The notes beneath the pieces are model-generated. The model ran no database searches, was not told where the DNA came from, and saw nothing but the letters and a program-made list of their open reading frames with translations. The position numbers and the translations under genes were made by a program. A DNA stretch of 64,000 bases from Pseudomonas shirazensis (GTDB lineage Bacteria > Pseudomonadota > Gammaproteobacteria > Pseudomonadales > Pseudomonadaceae): contig NZ_JABWRD020000002.1 of assembly GCF_014268785.2 (NCBI RefSeq), positions 722,001 to 786,000 on the forward strand, in the 5' to 3' direction. The first letter of the stretch is position 1, and the number at the start of each line of letters is the position of its first letter. Below, in pieces: positions 1-9,251 of the stretch.

Positions 1-873
1 GACATGAGCCTGTGGGACAGCCGCAAGTCACGTTTGCGTCGCATCCATGAAGGTGATCCCGAGCCGCGCTCGGTACAGATCGCCGGGGGTGACGCACAGA
101 TGATGGCGGCGGCGGCCCGGGCCAATGTCGAGGCCGGCGCGCAGATCATCGACATCAACATGGGTTGCCCGGCAAAAAAAGTCTGCAACAAAGCTGCAGG
201 CTCTGCTTTATTGAGAGATGAAGTGCTGGTCAGCGAGATCCTCGATGCCGTCATTGGTGCAGTGGATGTCCCGGTGACCCTGAAGATTCGTACCGGCTGG
301 GACCGTTCGAGCAAGAACGGCCTGAACGTGGCAAAAATTGCCGAACAGGCCGGCATCCAGGCGCTTGCGGTGCATGGCCGCACACGCGCCGACCTGTACA
401 CCGGTGAAGCCGAGTACGACACCATTGCTGCGATCAAGCAGGCAGTGTCGATCCCGGTCTTTGCCAATGGCGATATCACCTCGCCAGAAAAAGCCCGGGC
501 GGTGCTGCATGCCACCGGTGCCGACGGCCTGCTGATTGGCCGTGCGGCCCAAGGCCGGCCGTGGATCTTCCGCGAGATCGAGCATTACCTGCAGACCGGT
601 GAATACTTGCCGGCGCCAGGGCTGGACGAAGTTGAACGCATTTTGCTGGAGCACCTGGCCGCGCTGCATGCCTTCTACGGCGATGTAATGGGCGTACGTA
701 TCGCCCGAAAGCACGTTGGCTGGTATCTGGCAACCCGACCCGGCGGCAAGGAGTTCCGCTCCCGGTTCAACGCTTTGGATGAGACACACGCGCAATGCGC
801 CAACGTTCGCGAGTTTTTCTCCGAATGCCGACAGAGCCTTGAAACAAAGGACGAACAAGGGGTGGCCGCATGA
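1..873 (+). CDS. dusB: tRNA-dihydrouridine synthase B, 5' truncated by the window edge
   Basis: Flavin enzyme that reduces uridine to dihydrouridine in the tRNA D-loop (family knowledge). The frame is open from base 1, where the first codon is Asp. About 45 N-terminal residues are missing compared with the usual ~330. Visible family signatures are NMGCPAKKV with the catalytic Cys, [21 protein letters not shown] and the FMN phosphate-binding stretch [16 protein letters not shown]. The stop codon overlaps the fis start codon (ATGA), so the two genes form the classical dusB-fis operon. The only oddity is the truncation, which comes from the window and not from mutation. Confidence 0.95.
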   Translation, partial: DMSLWDSRKSRLRRIHEGDPEPRSVQIAGGDAQMMAAAARANVEAGAQIIDINMGCPAKKVCNKAAGSALLRDEVLVSEILDAVIGAVDVPVTLKIRTGWDRSSKNGLNVAKIAEQAGIQALAVHGRTRADLYTGEAEYDTIAAIKQAVSIPVFANGDITSPEKARAVLHATGADGLLIGRAAQGRPWIFREIEHYLQTGEYLPAPGLDEVERILLEHLAALHAFYGDVMGVRIARKHVGWYLATRPGGKEFRSRFNALDETHAQCANVREFFSECRQSLETKDEQGVAA

Positions 874-1190
874 CGATGATGACCGAGACTTTAGTGAGTG
901 GAACAACGCCCGTGAGCGACAACGCCAACCTCAAGCAGCACCTGAATACGCCGAGCGAGGAGGGCCAGACCCTGCGCGACAGCGTCGAGAAGGCGCTGCA
1001 CAACTACTTCGCCCACCTCGAAGGCGCCTCCGTCACGGACGTGTACAACCTGGTGCTCTCGGAGGTCGAGGCGCCGTTGCTCGAAAGTGTGATGAATTAC
1101 GTCAAGGGCAACCAGACCAAAGCCAGCGAGATGCTCGGACTCAACCGTGGCACCCTGCGCAAGAAGCTCAAGCAGTACGATTTGCTCTAA
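870..1190 (+). CDS. fis: DNA-binding protein Fis
   Basis: Nucleoid-associated factor that bends DNA and modulates rRNA/tRNA promoters and other sites. The protein has 106 residues, close to the ~98 of E. coli Fis. The C-terminal helix-turn-helix is clear: [20 protein letters not shown], ending in LKQYDLL. It is translationally coupled to dusB by a 4-base overlap and followed 18 bases later by an intrinsic terminator. A second ATG lies two codons downstream; the first was kept because it sits at the overlap. Confidence 0.96.
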   Translation: MTMMTETLVSGTTPVSDNANLKQHLNTPSEEGQTLRDSVEKALHNYFAHLEGASVTDVYNLVLSEVEAPLLESVMNYVKGNQTKASEMLGLNRGTLRKKLKQYDLL

Positions 1191-1208
1191 GGCCAGAATC
1201 CCAATCAG

Positions 1209-1240
1209 AAAAGGCGGCTCCCGCAGGAGGCGCCTTTTTT
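1209..1240 (+). terminator. Intrinsic terminator after fis
   Basis: Stem AAAAGGCG/CGCCTTTT with a 14-base loop, running directly into a T6 tract. It closes the dusB-fis operon and separates it from purH. Confidence 0.85.
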
Positions 1241-1269
1241 GCTGACTCCACCGCGTTATGGAATCCGAA

Positions 1270-2877
1270 ATGACCGACCAGACTACCCGCCTGCCGATCC
1301 GCCGCGCCCTGATCAGCGTCTCCGACAAGACCGGGATCCTCGAATTCGCTCGCGAGCTGCAACAGCTCGGCGTCGAGATCCTGTCCACCGGTGGCACCTA
1401 CAAGCTGCTCAAGGACAATGGCGTCGACGCGGTGGAAGTGGCCGACTACACCGGCTTCGCTGAAATGATGGACGGCCGGGTGAAGACCCTGCATCCAAAA
1501 ATCCACGGTGGCATCCTCGGTCGGCGTGGCACCGACGACGCGATCATGAACGAGCACGGCATCAAGCCAATCGACCTGGTGGCAGTCAACCTGTACCCGT
1601 TCGAAGCCACCATCGCCAAGCCTGGCTGCGACCTGCCGACCGCAATCGAGAACATCGATATCGGCGGCCCGACCATGGTTCGCTCGGCAGCCAAGAACCA
1701 CAAGGACGTGGCCATCGTGGTCAACGCCGGTGACTACGGCCAGGTCCTCGAAAGCCTCAAGGCCGGTGGCCTGACCTACGCTCAGCGCTTCGACCTGATG
1801 CTCAAGGCGTTCGAGCACACCGCCGCCTACGACGGTATGATCGCCAACTACATGGGCACCGTGAACCAGGCTGCCGAGACCCTGTCGACTTCCGACCGCA
1901 GCCTGTTCCCGCGCACCTTCAACAGCCAGTTCGTCAAAACCCAGGAAATGCGCTACGGCGAGAACCCGCACCAGAACGCGGCGTTCTACGTTGAAGCGAA
2001 CAAGGGCGAAGCGAGCATCTCTACCGCCACCCAGCTGCAGGGCAAAGAGCTGTCGTTCAACAACGTGGCCGACACCGATGCCGCCCTCGAGTGCGTCAAG
2101 AGCTTCGTCAAGCCGGCCTGCGTGATCGTCAAGCACGCCAACCCGTGCGGCGTTGCCGTGGTTCCGGAAAACGAAGGCGGCATTCGTCAGGCCTACGAAC
2201 TGGCTTACGCCACCGACACCGAGTCGGCCTTCGGCGGCATCATCGCCTTCAACCGCGAGCTGGACGGCGAGACCGCCAAGGCCATCGTCGAGCGTCAGTT
2301 CGTTGAAGTGATCATTGCGCCGAAGATCTCCCAGGCTGCCCGTGACGTAGTAGCCGCCAAGCAGAACGTGCGTCTGCTCGAGTGCGGCGAGTGGCCAGCC
2401 GAGCGCAGCGCTGGCTGGGACTTCAAGCGGGTCAACGGTGGCCTGCTGGTGCAGAGCCGCGATATCGGCATGATCAGCGCCGACGATCTGAAGATCGTTA
2501 CCCAGCGCGCGCCGAGCGAGCAGGAAATTCACGACCTGATCTTCGCCTGGAAAGTAGCCAAGTTCGTTAAGTCCAACGCTATCGTCTACGCCAAGCAGCG
2601 CCAGACCATCGGTGTCGGTGCTGGCCAGATGAGCCGCGTCAACTCGGCACGCATTGCTGCAATCAAAGCCGAGCATGCTGGCCTGCAAGTACAAGGTGCG
2701 GTCATGGCCTCGGACGCGTTCTTCCCGTTCCGCGACGGCATCGACAACGCTGCCAAGGCAGGCATCACTGCAGTGATCCAGCCAGGTGGTTCGATGCGCG
2801 ATGCTGAAGTGATCGCTGCTGCCGACGAAGCCGGCATCGCCATGGTATTCACCGGCATGCGCCACTTCCGCCACTAA
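1270..2877 (+). CDS. purH: Bifunctional AICAR transformylase / IMP cyclohydrolase
   Basis: Catalyses the last two steps of de novo IMP synthesis in the cytoplasm. It is 535 residues long, the normal length. The N-terminal MGS-like cyclohydrolase domain shows [23 protein letters not shown] and [15 protein letters not shown]. The C-terminal transformylase domain shows [29 protein letters not shown] and QPGGSMRD. The start chosen is the second in-frame ATG (MTDQTTRLP), because GGA lies 7 bases upstream of it; the ATG 12 bases earlier has no ribosome binding site. purD follows after a REP palindrome, a usual purine gene pair. Confidence 0.97.
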   Translation: MTDQTTRLPIRRALISVSDKTGILEFARELQQLGVEILSTGGTYKLLKDNGVDAVEVADYTGFAEMMDGRVKTLHPKIHGGILGRRGTDDAIMNEHGIKPIDLVAVNLYPFEATIAKPGCDLPTAIENIDIGGPTMVRSAAKNHKDVAIVVNAGDYGQVLESLKAGGLTYAQRFDLMLKAFEHTAAYDGMIANYMGTVNQAAETLSTSDRSLFPRTFNSQFVKTQEMRYGENPHQNAAFYVEANKGEASISTATQLQGKELSFNNVADTDAALECVKSFVKPACVIVKHANPCGVAVVPENEGGIRQAYELAYATDTESAFGGIIAFNRELDGETAKAIVERQFVEVIIAPKISQAARDVVAAKQNVRLLECGEWPAERSAGWDFKRVNGGLLVQSRDIGMISADDLKIVTQRAPSEQEIHDLIFAWKVAKFVKSNAIVYAKQRQTIGVGAGQMSRVNSARIAAIKAEHAGLQVQGAVMASDAFFPFRDGIDNAAKAGITAVIQPGGSMRDAEVIAAADEAGIAMVFTGMRHFRH

Positions 2878-2899
2878 TTTCGCCCGCCCCACCGCACCC

Positions 2900-2940
2900 C
2901 TGTAGGAGCGGCCTTTCGCGACGCAAGGCCACTCCTACAG
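2900..2940. repeat. REP-type palindrome between purH and purD
   Basis: CTGTAGGAGCGGCCTT is followed by its near-perfect reverse complement ending CTCCTACAG, with one mismatch and an 11-base loop containing TCGCGACGC. The same core recurs near 27.1, 31.95, 34.8 and 49.9 kb in this window. It probably acts as a transcript-stabilising or attenuating hairpin. Confidence 0.75.
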
Positions 2941-2985
2941 AAAAGCGTCTGGGGTCGTCGCTAAACAGTTTTCGAGGTTTTAGAC

Positions 2986-4278
2986 ATGAAAGTTTTGATC
3001 ATCGGCAACGGCGGCCGTGAACACGCCCTGGCCTGGAAAGTTGCCCAGGACCCACGCGTCGAAAAAGTCTTCGTCGCCCCAGGCAACGCTGGCACCGCCA
3101 CCGAAGCCAAATGCGAGAACGTCGACATCCAGGTGACCGCTCTGGAGCAGTTGGCCGATTTCGCCGAGCAGAACGTCGACCTGACCATCGTCGGCCCGGA
3201 AGCGCCACTGGTTGCCGGCGTCGTCGACCTGTTCCGCAGCCGCAAGCTCGACTGCTTTGGCCCAACCAAGGGCGCTGCGCAGCTTGAAGGCTCCAAGGCA
3301 TTCACCAAGGACTTCCTGGCCCGTCACCAGATCCCTACCGCTGATTACCAGAACTTCACCGAAGTCGAGCCAGCCCTGGCCTACCTGCAAAAGGTCGGCG
3401 CGCCGATCGTGATCAAGGCCGACGGCCTTGCTGCGGGCAAAGGCGTGATCGTTGCCATGAGCTTGCAGGAAGCCGAGGACGCCGTGCGCGACATGCTCGC
3501 CGGTAACGCCTTTGGTGATGCAGGTTCGCGGGTCGTCATCGAAGAGTTCCTCGACGGCGAAGAAGCCAGCTTCATCGTCATGGTCGACGGTGAAAACGTG
3601 CTGCCGATGGCGACCAGCCAGGACCACAAGCGCGTCGGCGACGGCGACAGCGGGCCGAACACCGGCGGCATGGGCGCCTACTCGCCAGCCCCGGTGGTTA
3701 CCGCCGAAGTGCACCAGCGGGTGATGGACCAGGTGATCTGGCCGACCGTGCGCGGCATGGCCGCCGAAGGCAACGTCTACACCGGCTTCCTGTACGCCGG
3801 GTTGATGATCGACAAGGCCGGTAACCCCAAGGTGATCGAGTTCAACTGCCGCTTCGGCGACCCGGAAACCCAGCCAGTCATGCTGCGCCTGGAGTCGAGC
3901 CTGGTGCTGTTGATCGAAGCCGCCTTCGCCAAGGCCTTGAACAAGGTCGAAGCACAATGGGACCCGCGGCCAAGCCTGGGTGTGGTGCTGGCTGCCGGCG
4001 GTTACCCGGCCGACTACGCCAAGGGCGCTACCATTCATGGCCTCGACGCTGCGGCCAAGCTGGAAGGCAAGGTCTTCCATGCTGGCACTGCGCTGCAGGA
4101 CGGCCAGATCGTGACCAACGGCGGTCGCGTGCTGTGCGCCACTGCCCTCGGTCAGACCGTCGCTCAGGCCCAGGAACAGGCTTACCGCCTGGCCAAGGAA
4201 GTCAGCTGGGACGGTAGCTTCTACCGCACCGACATCGGCTACCGGGCCATTGCCCGCGAGCGTGGTGAGGCGCAGTAA
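2986..4278 (+). CDS. purD: Phosphoribosylamine-glycine ligase
   Basis: ATP-grasp enzyme that makes GAR from phosphoribosylamine and glycine in purine synthesis. It has 430 residues, the family norm. It starts with the Rossmann-like MKVLIIGNGGREHALAWK. ATP-grasp signatures are visible: VIKADGLAAGKGV, EEFLDGEEASF, QDHKRVGDGDSGPNTGGMGA and EFNCRFGDPETQ. It lies downstream of purH and is followed by a hairpin and then retS, an order conserved in pseudomonads. Confidence 0.97.
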   Translation: MKVLIIGNGGREHALAWKVAQDPRVEKVFVAPGNAGTATEAKCENVDIQVTALEQLADFAEQNVDLTIVGPEAPLVAGVVDLFRSRKLDCFGPTKGAAQLEGSKAFTKDFLARHQIPTADYQNFTEVEPALAYLQKVGAPIVIKADGLAAGKGVIVAMSLQEAEDAVRDMLAGNAFGDAGSRVVIEEFLDGEEASFIVMVDGENVLPMATSQDHKRVGDGDSGPNTGGMGAYSPAPVVTAEVHQRVMDQVIWPTVRGMAAEGNVYTGFLYAGLMIDKAGNPKVIEFNCRFGDPETQPVMLRLESSLVLLIEAAFAKALNKVEAQWDPRPSLGVVLAAGGYPADYAKGATIHGLDAAAKLEGKVFHAGTALQDGQIVTNGGRVLCATALGQTVAQAQEQAYRLAKEVSWDGSFYRTDIGYRAIARERGEAQ

Positions 4279-4294
4279 CAGCGCTTTGGCGAAT

Positions 4295-4321
4295 GGCCGT
4301 GACACCCTTTGGTGCACGGCC
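4295..4321 (+). terminator. Hairpin after purD
   Basis: GGCCGTG/CACGGCC arms enclose a second CACC/GGTG stem and a CTTT loop, 17 bases after the purD stop. There is no T tract, so termination is uncertain; it may only stabilise the purD transcript. Confidence 0.45.
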
Positions 4322-4417
4322 TTCGGCTCGTCGACAGGATGCCGATGGGCCTTGCCTTCGCCTTCACACGCCGCGCATAGTTGTGCTTCGGCACACCCGC
4401 TAAGAAAGGATCTCGTC

Positions 4418-7195
4418 TTGCGTCGGCTTCGGATTGCCCTTGCCCTGTTCGTCAGCTTGCTGACCCTGCTCTGCCTGCCGCCGGCCTCGGCCGAGCAAGG
4501 TGCTGGCTGGTCGCTGCTGCTCGATGAACAGGCCAACCTGCAACTGAGCGACGTTCGCTCCGAACGCTACCGCAACCAATTCAGTCCGCTCCAGCTCAAC
4601 GAGCTGGAGGCTGCCGAGCCTGATCAAGCGCTCTGGCTGCACTACCGGCTGGAACCGAATGACCAGCAACGCCTGCTGCGCATCTTCGCTCCCGACCTGT
4701 CCCGCCTCGATCTGTATGTGCTCAACGGTGACAAACTGCTGCGCCAGCGCCACCATGGTCCGCAGGCCAACACCGTCAGCGAGCCGACCCTGCTCGGCAG
4801 TGACCACTTGCTGACTTTACCCAACAGCAGCCAACCACTGGACGTCTACCTGCACCTGGTCTCGGAACACCAATTGCGCCCAGCCATCAGCCTGCTGTCT
4901 GCTGCCGAGGCTGCGGGTGACCAACACTTGCTGCTGTTGTTCGGCCTGTTGTTCGGCGGTCTGGTTATGCTGATCCTGCACAACGTGATCCGCTTCCTCT
5001 ACGTGCGCTCGAGCACCACCCTGATTCTTGCCCTTTACCACGGCCTGATGCTGCTCAGCGCGCTGATCCTGCTCAACCTCAGCGGCCCCTGGTGGCACGT
5101 CTGGCACAGTGCACAGACGCCTGCCGCCTACCTGACCCTGGTCATGGCCGGGCTGGCCGGTCTGTACTTCACCCAGCACTTTTTCAGTACCGGCAATTCG
5201 CCGCGGCTGAATCGGCTGTTGCAGGGCGAGATGCTGTTGGTTGGCGTCAGCAGCCTGATCCTGCTGTTCGTCGACACCCTGCCGCTAAACCTGATGACCT
5301 ACGCCCTGCTCGCGATTGGCAGCGCAAGCATGCTGCTGGTCAGCAGCTATCACTGGTACAAGGGCTACAGCCCGGCACGTTTGTTCGCCTTGGCGATGCT
5401 GGTGTACAACCTCGGCGGGCTGGTGTTGCTGCCAGCGTTGCTCGGCCTGACCCGCACGCCGACGCCATGGTTGCTGTGCATTCTGATGGCACTGGCGGTA
5501 AGCAGCGGCCTGCTGCTCAACCTGGCAGTGAGTGAACGCTTGCGACGCATCAACGAGGACCGCTTCCGCGCCAGCCGCGCGCTGGCAGCCAGCGACGCCG
5601 AGCTTAACGCCAAGGCCGAGTTCCTGGCCAAGATCAGCCATGAAATCCGCACCCCGATGAACGGCGTGCTGGGCATGACCGAGCTGTTGCTGGGGACGCC
5701 GCTATCGGTCAAGCAGCGCGACTACGTGCAGACCATCCACAGCGCCGGCAACGAGCTGCTGACCTTGATCAACGAGATTCTCGACATCTCCAAGCTGGAG
5801 TCGCGGCAGATCGAGCTGGACGATGTGCAGTTCGACCTCAACGCCTTGATCGAAGACTGCCTGAATATCTTTCGGGCCAAGGCCGAACAACGCAACATCG
5901 AGCTGATCAGCTTTACCCAACCGCAAGTCCCGCGGGTGATCAGCGGCGACCCGACGCGCTTGCGTCAGGCCCTTTCCAGCCTGCTGGAAAACGCGCTGAA
6001 AAACACCGAGCAGGGCGAAATCCTGTTGGTGGTGGCGCTGGATCAACGCGGCGAGCTGCCTCGCCTGCGCATTGCCGTCCAAGACAGCGGCAGCGCCATG
6101 CCACCGGCCGAGCGCGAAGCCTTGCTGCAGGCCGAGCTGCACAGCCATCAGTTTCTCTCCAGCAACAAGCTCGGCGGCCATCTGGGGCTGGTGATCGCCA
6201 AACAATTGATTGGTCTGATGCAGGGCGAATTCGGCATCAAGAGCAGCAGCAACATGGGCAACACCCTGTGGTTGACCCTGCCGCTCGACCCGTCACGTCT
6301 GGAGCAGCCACCGGCCGACCTGGACGGCCCGCTGCGCGACGCACGAGTACTGGTGGTCGACGATAACGACACCTGTCGCAAGGTCCTGGTGCAGCAATGC
6401 AGCGCCTGGGGGATGAATGTCAGTGCCGTGCCGTCGGGCAAGGAAGCGCTCGCCCTGCTGCGTACCAAGGCGCACCTGCGCGACTATTTCGACGCGGTCC
6501 TGCTCGACCAGAACATGCCCGGCATGACCGGCATGCAACTGGCAGCCAAGATCAAGGAAGACCCAAGCCTCAACCACGACATCCTGGTGGTGATGCTGAC
6601 CGGCATCAGCAACGCCCCGAGCAAGGTCATCGCGCGCAACGCCGGCGTCAAGCGCATCCTCGCCAAGCCGGTGGCCGGCTACACCTTGAAGACCACCCTG
6701 GCCGAAGAGCTGGCCCAGCGCGGACGTGAGCAGGCCACGCCGCCGGCCGCGCTGGGCATGCCGCCGGCGACACTGGAAGTTCCAGCCGACTTCCACGTGC
6801 TGGTTGCCGAAGACAACAGCATTTCGACCAAGGTCATCCGTGGCATGCTCGGCAAGCTCAACCTCGAACCTGATACCGCCAGCAATGGCGAGGAGGCCCT
6901 GCAGGCCATGCAGGCTCGTCGCTACGATCTGGTCTTGATGGATTGCGAGATGCCCGTGCTGGATGGATTCTCAGCAACCATTCGCCTGCGCGAGTGGGAG
7001 GCGGCCAACCAGCGCCAGCGCACGCCGGTTGTCGCTCTGACCGCCCACATCCTCAGCGAGCACAAGGAACGTGCACGCCTGGCTGGTATGGACGGCCACA
7101 TGGCCAAGCCGGTCGAGCTGTCGCAACTGCGCGAACTGGTCCAGTACTGGGCCGGGCAGCGCGAGGCGAGAGCCGCTGAGGTGGATGCATCATGA
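4418..7195 (+). CDS. retS: Hybrid sensor kinase RetS
   Basis: Inner-membrane hybrid histidine kinase that, in P. aeruginosa, antagonises GacS and so controls the RsmA/sRNA switch between acute and biofilm states. Order from the start: signal/first TM helix (residues 5-25), periplasmic 7TMR-DISMED2 domain (~30-165), seven-helix membrane domain (~175-375), HisKA with SHEIRTPMN (His408), HATPase (~500-640) and two receiver domains with Asp697 and Asp842. These residues are spaced exactly like His424, Asp713 and Asp858 of P. aeruginosa RetS (each offset by 16). The start is TTG: it has AAAGGA 8 bases upstream and gives a clean signal sequence, whereas the longer open frame reads through non-coding sequence. 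The G1 box is DSGSA rather than DxGxG, and G2 is GGHLGL. Confidence 0.93.
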   Translation: MRRLRIALALFVSLLTLLCLPPASAEQGAGWSLLLDEQANLQLSDVRSERYRNQFSPLQLNELEAAEPDQALWLHYRLEPNDQQRLLRIFAPDLSRLDLYVLNGDKLLRQRHHGPQANTVSEPTLLGSDHLLTLPNSSQPLDVYLHLVSEHQLRPAISLLSAAEAAGDQHLLLLFGLLFGGLVMLILHNVIRFLYVRSSTTLILALYHGLMLLSALILLNLSGPWWHVWHSAQTPAAYLTLVMAGLAGLYFTQHFFSTGNSPRLNRLLQGEMLLVGVSSLILLFVDTLPLNLMTYALLAIGSASMLLVSSYHWYKGYSPARLFALAMLVYNLGGLVLLPALLGLTRTPTPWLLCILMALAVSSGLLLNLAVSERLRRINEDRFRASRALAASDAELNAKAEFLAKISHEIRTPMNGVLGMTELLLGTPLSVKQRDYVQTIHSAGNELLTLINEILDISKLESRQIELDDVQFDLNALIEDCLNIFRAKAEQRNIELISFTQPQVPRVISGDPTRLRQALSSLLENALKNTEQGEILLVVALDQRGELPRLRIAVQDSGSAMPPAEREALLQAELHSHQFLSSNKLGGHLGLVIAKQLIGLMQGEFGIKSSSNMGNTLWLTLPLDPSRLEQPPADLDGPLRDARVLVVDDNDTCRKVLVQQCSAWGMNVSAVPSGKEALALLRTKAHLRDYFDAVLLDQNMPGMTGMQLAAKIKEDPSLNHDILVVMLTGISNAPSKVIARNAGVKRILAKPVAGYTLKTTLAEELAQRGREQATPPAALGMPPATLEVPADFHVLVAEDNSISTKVIRGMLGKLNLEPDTASNGEEALQAMQARRYDLVLMDCEMPVLDGFSATIRLREWEAANQRQRTPVVALTAHILSEHKERARLAGMDGHMAKPVELSQLRELVQYWAGQREARAAEVDAS

Positions 7196-7290
7196 CCGGC
7201 AGCGCTGAGTGCAACCGGGCAAAGCTCAAACCCACCGCCTGAGCGGCTGATACACTTGCCGCACCCATCCCTTCGCCATGGATCCTGGCC

Positions 7291-7887
7291 ATGCTTCATG
7301 AGTTGTTCAGCGTTTACCTGAAGATGCTCGTGCTCTACAGCCCGTTCTTCGTGCTGTCCTGCTTCATCAGCCTGACCCGCGGCCACTCCAGCAAGGAGCG
7401 CAAGCAACTGGCCTGGCGCGTGGCGATTGCCGTGCTCATTGCCAGCGTGCTGTTGTACCTGTTTGGCCGGGTGATCTTCGGCGTGTTCGGCATCACTGCC
7501 GACGCCTTTCGTATCGGTGCCGGCAGTGTGTTGTTCATTTCTGCGCTGGGCATGGCCCAGGGCAAGCCGGCGGTGCAGAGCGATAACGTACAGCAGGACG
7601 TAACCATCGTACCGCTGACCATCCCGCTGACCGTCGGCCCCGGCACCATCGGCGCGCTGCTGGTGATGGGCGTCAGCCAGCCGCACTGGGATGACAAGCT
7701 ACTGGCAATCGTCAGTATTGCTCTGGCCAGTTTCACTGTCGGCCTGGTGCTGTACCTCTCGCACCGTATCGAACGAATCCTGGGTGACCAGGGCTTGCAG
7801 ATCGTCAGCCGCTTGATGGGGCTGTTCGTCTGTGCCCTGGCTGCGCAGATCATCTTTACCGGGATCAAGGGCTACTTGCTGAGTTAG
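7291..7887 (+). CDS. MarC/UPF0056 family integral membrane protein
   Basis: Inner-membrane protein of the MarC (UPF0056) family; transport function is not established. It has 198 residues with about six hydrophobic segments and family-like motifs GSVLFISALGM and PLTIPLTVGPGTIG. In the pseudomonad order it follows retS. Its last bases overlap the end of the convergent minus-strand gene, so the junction is very tight, which is notable because that neighbour looks acquired. Confidence 0.85.
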   Translation: MLHELFSVYLKMLVLYSPFFVLSCFISLTRGHSSKERKQLAWRVAIAVLIASVLLYLFGRVIFGVFGITADAFRIGAGSVLFISALGMAQGKPAVQSDNVQQDVTIVPLTIPLTVGPGTIGALLVMGVSQPHWDDKLLAIVSIALASFTVGLVLYLSHRIERILGDQGLQIVSRLMGLFVCALAAQIIFTGIKGYLLS

Positions 7888-8507
7888 GTTTGATAGTCCT
7901 CGATATTCAGCAGCGCTTGCTTCACCTCGCCAGCCAGAACCTTGGGCAGGTAAGTACTGATGAACGCACGAGCATTGAACCGAACCAGCTCGGCGCGCAC
8001 GTTTCGGTAGCTACGCTTGCGATCCATGAAGCCCGTCGAGAAGCTCGACTTCTTGTCATTCTCGAAGTATAGGACCATGTCGACCCGACCGTTGCCGGCC
8101 GGCGCACAGGGCAGAAATTGAATGCACTGACGCTCTGCGGCTTTTCGCTCGAATGAGCGCAGCGTGGTCGGATTGGCCATCAGCCGGCTCAAGGCGAACT
8201 TGGTCGATTCGGCAAAATGTTCACCTGCCGTAACCGCGATGGTCTGCAGTGCCTTGTCGACCAGTTTCGGCCGTTTGTCAGACGGCCAGTGAATGTCTTC
8301 AGCCGACACCGCATCCCAGCCCATGAACTTGAGCTGATTGCGAAAGTAGCTCAGCCAGTCCTCGATCAGACCATCATTGAACACGCTCAGGGTGGCACGC
8401 TCAGCCAACGCAACCGCCGTCTTCACCGCATCACGCTGTTGCAGATCAAGGCCAGGCAGAAAACTCACGATCGATGAGCCAATCAATGCCGCTTGGTTGT
8501 TCACCAT
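7884..8507 (-). CDS. Unrecognised protein, third member of a three-paralogue block
   Basis: I do not recognise this 207-residue protein. There is no signal peptide and no obvious catalytic motif. The N-terminal ~65 residues align by eye with the two genes upstream: a hydrophobic run, then LQQRDAVKTAVALAERA, then WLSYFRNQLKFMGWDAV (compare LQSRNDVKNAFHFATLV and WYDQFLKVMQDCGFVA in the 9.3-9.9 kb gene). The C-terminal part looks strand-rich (VDMVLYFEN) and ends in an amphipathic helix. A good AGGAG ribosome site lies 7 bases before the ATG, in the 9-base gap after the preceding gene, so the three are an operon. It converges on marC with a 4-base overlap. Confidence 0.7.
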   Translation of the reverse strand: MVNNQAALIGSSIVSFLPGLDLQQRDAVKTAVALAERATLSVFNDGLIEDWLSYFRNQLKFMGWDAVSAEDIHWPSDKRPKLVDKALQTIAVTAGEHFAESTKFALSRLMANPTTLRSFERKAAERQCIQFLPCAPAGNGRVDMVLYFENDKKSSFSTGFMDRKRSYRNVRAELVRFNARAFISTYLPKVLAGEVKQALLNIEDYQT

Positions 8508-8516
8508 AATGTTCTC

Positions 8517-9191
8517 CTATGCGGTAGTTCCCAAGTCGAGCACGTATGGGGTCTGCTGTTGTTTACTGGCTATCAGCGTATGTAACTTGCTACGCATGGG
8601 TTCGAATGCCTGCACGTCGCACACCAGCGAGATACAGCGCAATTGAACCTCTGCCGGCAACGCTGCCATTTCGTCCAGGCTGGGTTGCATCGTCCCCTCG
8701 ACAGAGGCCGTGCATTGCCAGGTCAGGCTGCACAAATGCAGATGCGCCTGCGCGTCCAGCAGCCCGATTTCCAGCACTACAGGTTGCTGCAATCTATCCA
8801 CCGGACAAATGAAGCCTTCGAGCTGTCGCTGCCCTGCGCAATGGTGGCGCAGGCCTCCGATAGCCCTGCGCAAGACCTGAACGCCGTCGATTCCGGCCTG
8901 CCCGAGCCAGGCCTGAAGCGGCTCAGAAATTACCAGCTCAGTGATGGCCGTGACGTTTTGCGTATCATGGGCCTGACCAGTCACAAGCCACTTGATCTCG
9001 CCATACACCGCTCGATAAGCGCGATACCAGATGGACGGCTGTGCAAAGCGATTGCCTGCACGCTTGTTCGCGATCAACTGCGCGTAGAGCAAGCAATCGA
9101 TGGCGGCCTGACGTTGCGCAGCAGTGATCTGAGGAGCAATCAACAAAGCTGTTCCGGCTACCAGCACTAGAGATTGATTTTGTGTTTGCAT
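8517..9191 (-). CDS. Unrecognised protein, second member of a three-paralogue block
   Basis: 224 residues, function unknown. The N-terminus follows the same plan as its neighbours: a short hydrophobic run (LVLVAGTALLI), then AAQRQAAIDCLLYAQLIANKR, then IWYRAYRAVYGEIKWLV. IANKR mirrors VADKR in the first gene of the block. The C-terminal half (residues ~135-195) is hydrophobic/polar alternating, suggesting beta strands, with several Cys. GC is low for this genome: 32 of 60 bases in 8521-8580, against 40 of 60 in cob-region bases 12421-12480. The ribosome site is weak (AGG, 8 bases upstream). It lies 60 bases after the previous gene and 9 before the next. Confidence 0.65.
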   Translation of the reverse strand: MQTQNQSLVLVAGTALLIAPQITAAQRQAAIDCLLYAQLIANKRAGNRFAQPSIWYRAYRAVYGEIKWLVTGQAHDTQNVTAITELVISEPLQAWLGQAGIDGVQVLRRAIGGLRHHCAGQRQLEGFICPVDRLQQPVVLEIGLLDAQAHLHLCSLTWQCTASVEGTMQPSLDEMAALPAEVQLRCISLVCDVQAFEPMRSKLHTLIASKQQQTPYVLDLGTTA

Positions 9192-9226
9192 GGGATGCCT
9201 GCTATCTGCAAGACGCTGGAGTGACA

Positions 9227-9240
9227 GCGACCTAGGTCGC
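9227..9240. promoter_or_regulatory. 14-base perfect palindrome between two paralogues
   Basis: GCGACCTAGGTCGC, a perfect dyad with no spacer, in the 60-base gap between the first and second genes of the minus-strand block. It could be an operator or a weak RNA hairpin; no factor is known to me. Confidence 0.4.
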
Positions 9241-9251
9241 CGCCAGCCTAA

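Noticed and set aside
1168..2892. 574-codon minus-strand open frame opposite purH
   Set aside because: Antisense shadow of a GC-rich gene with strong codon bias; no family motifs or ribosome site.
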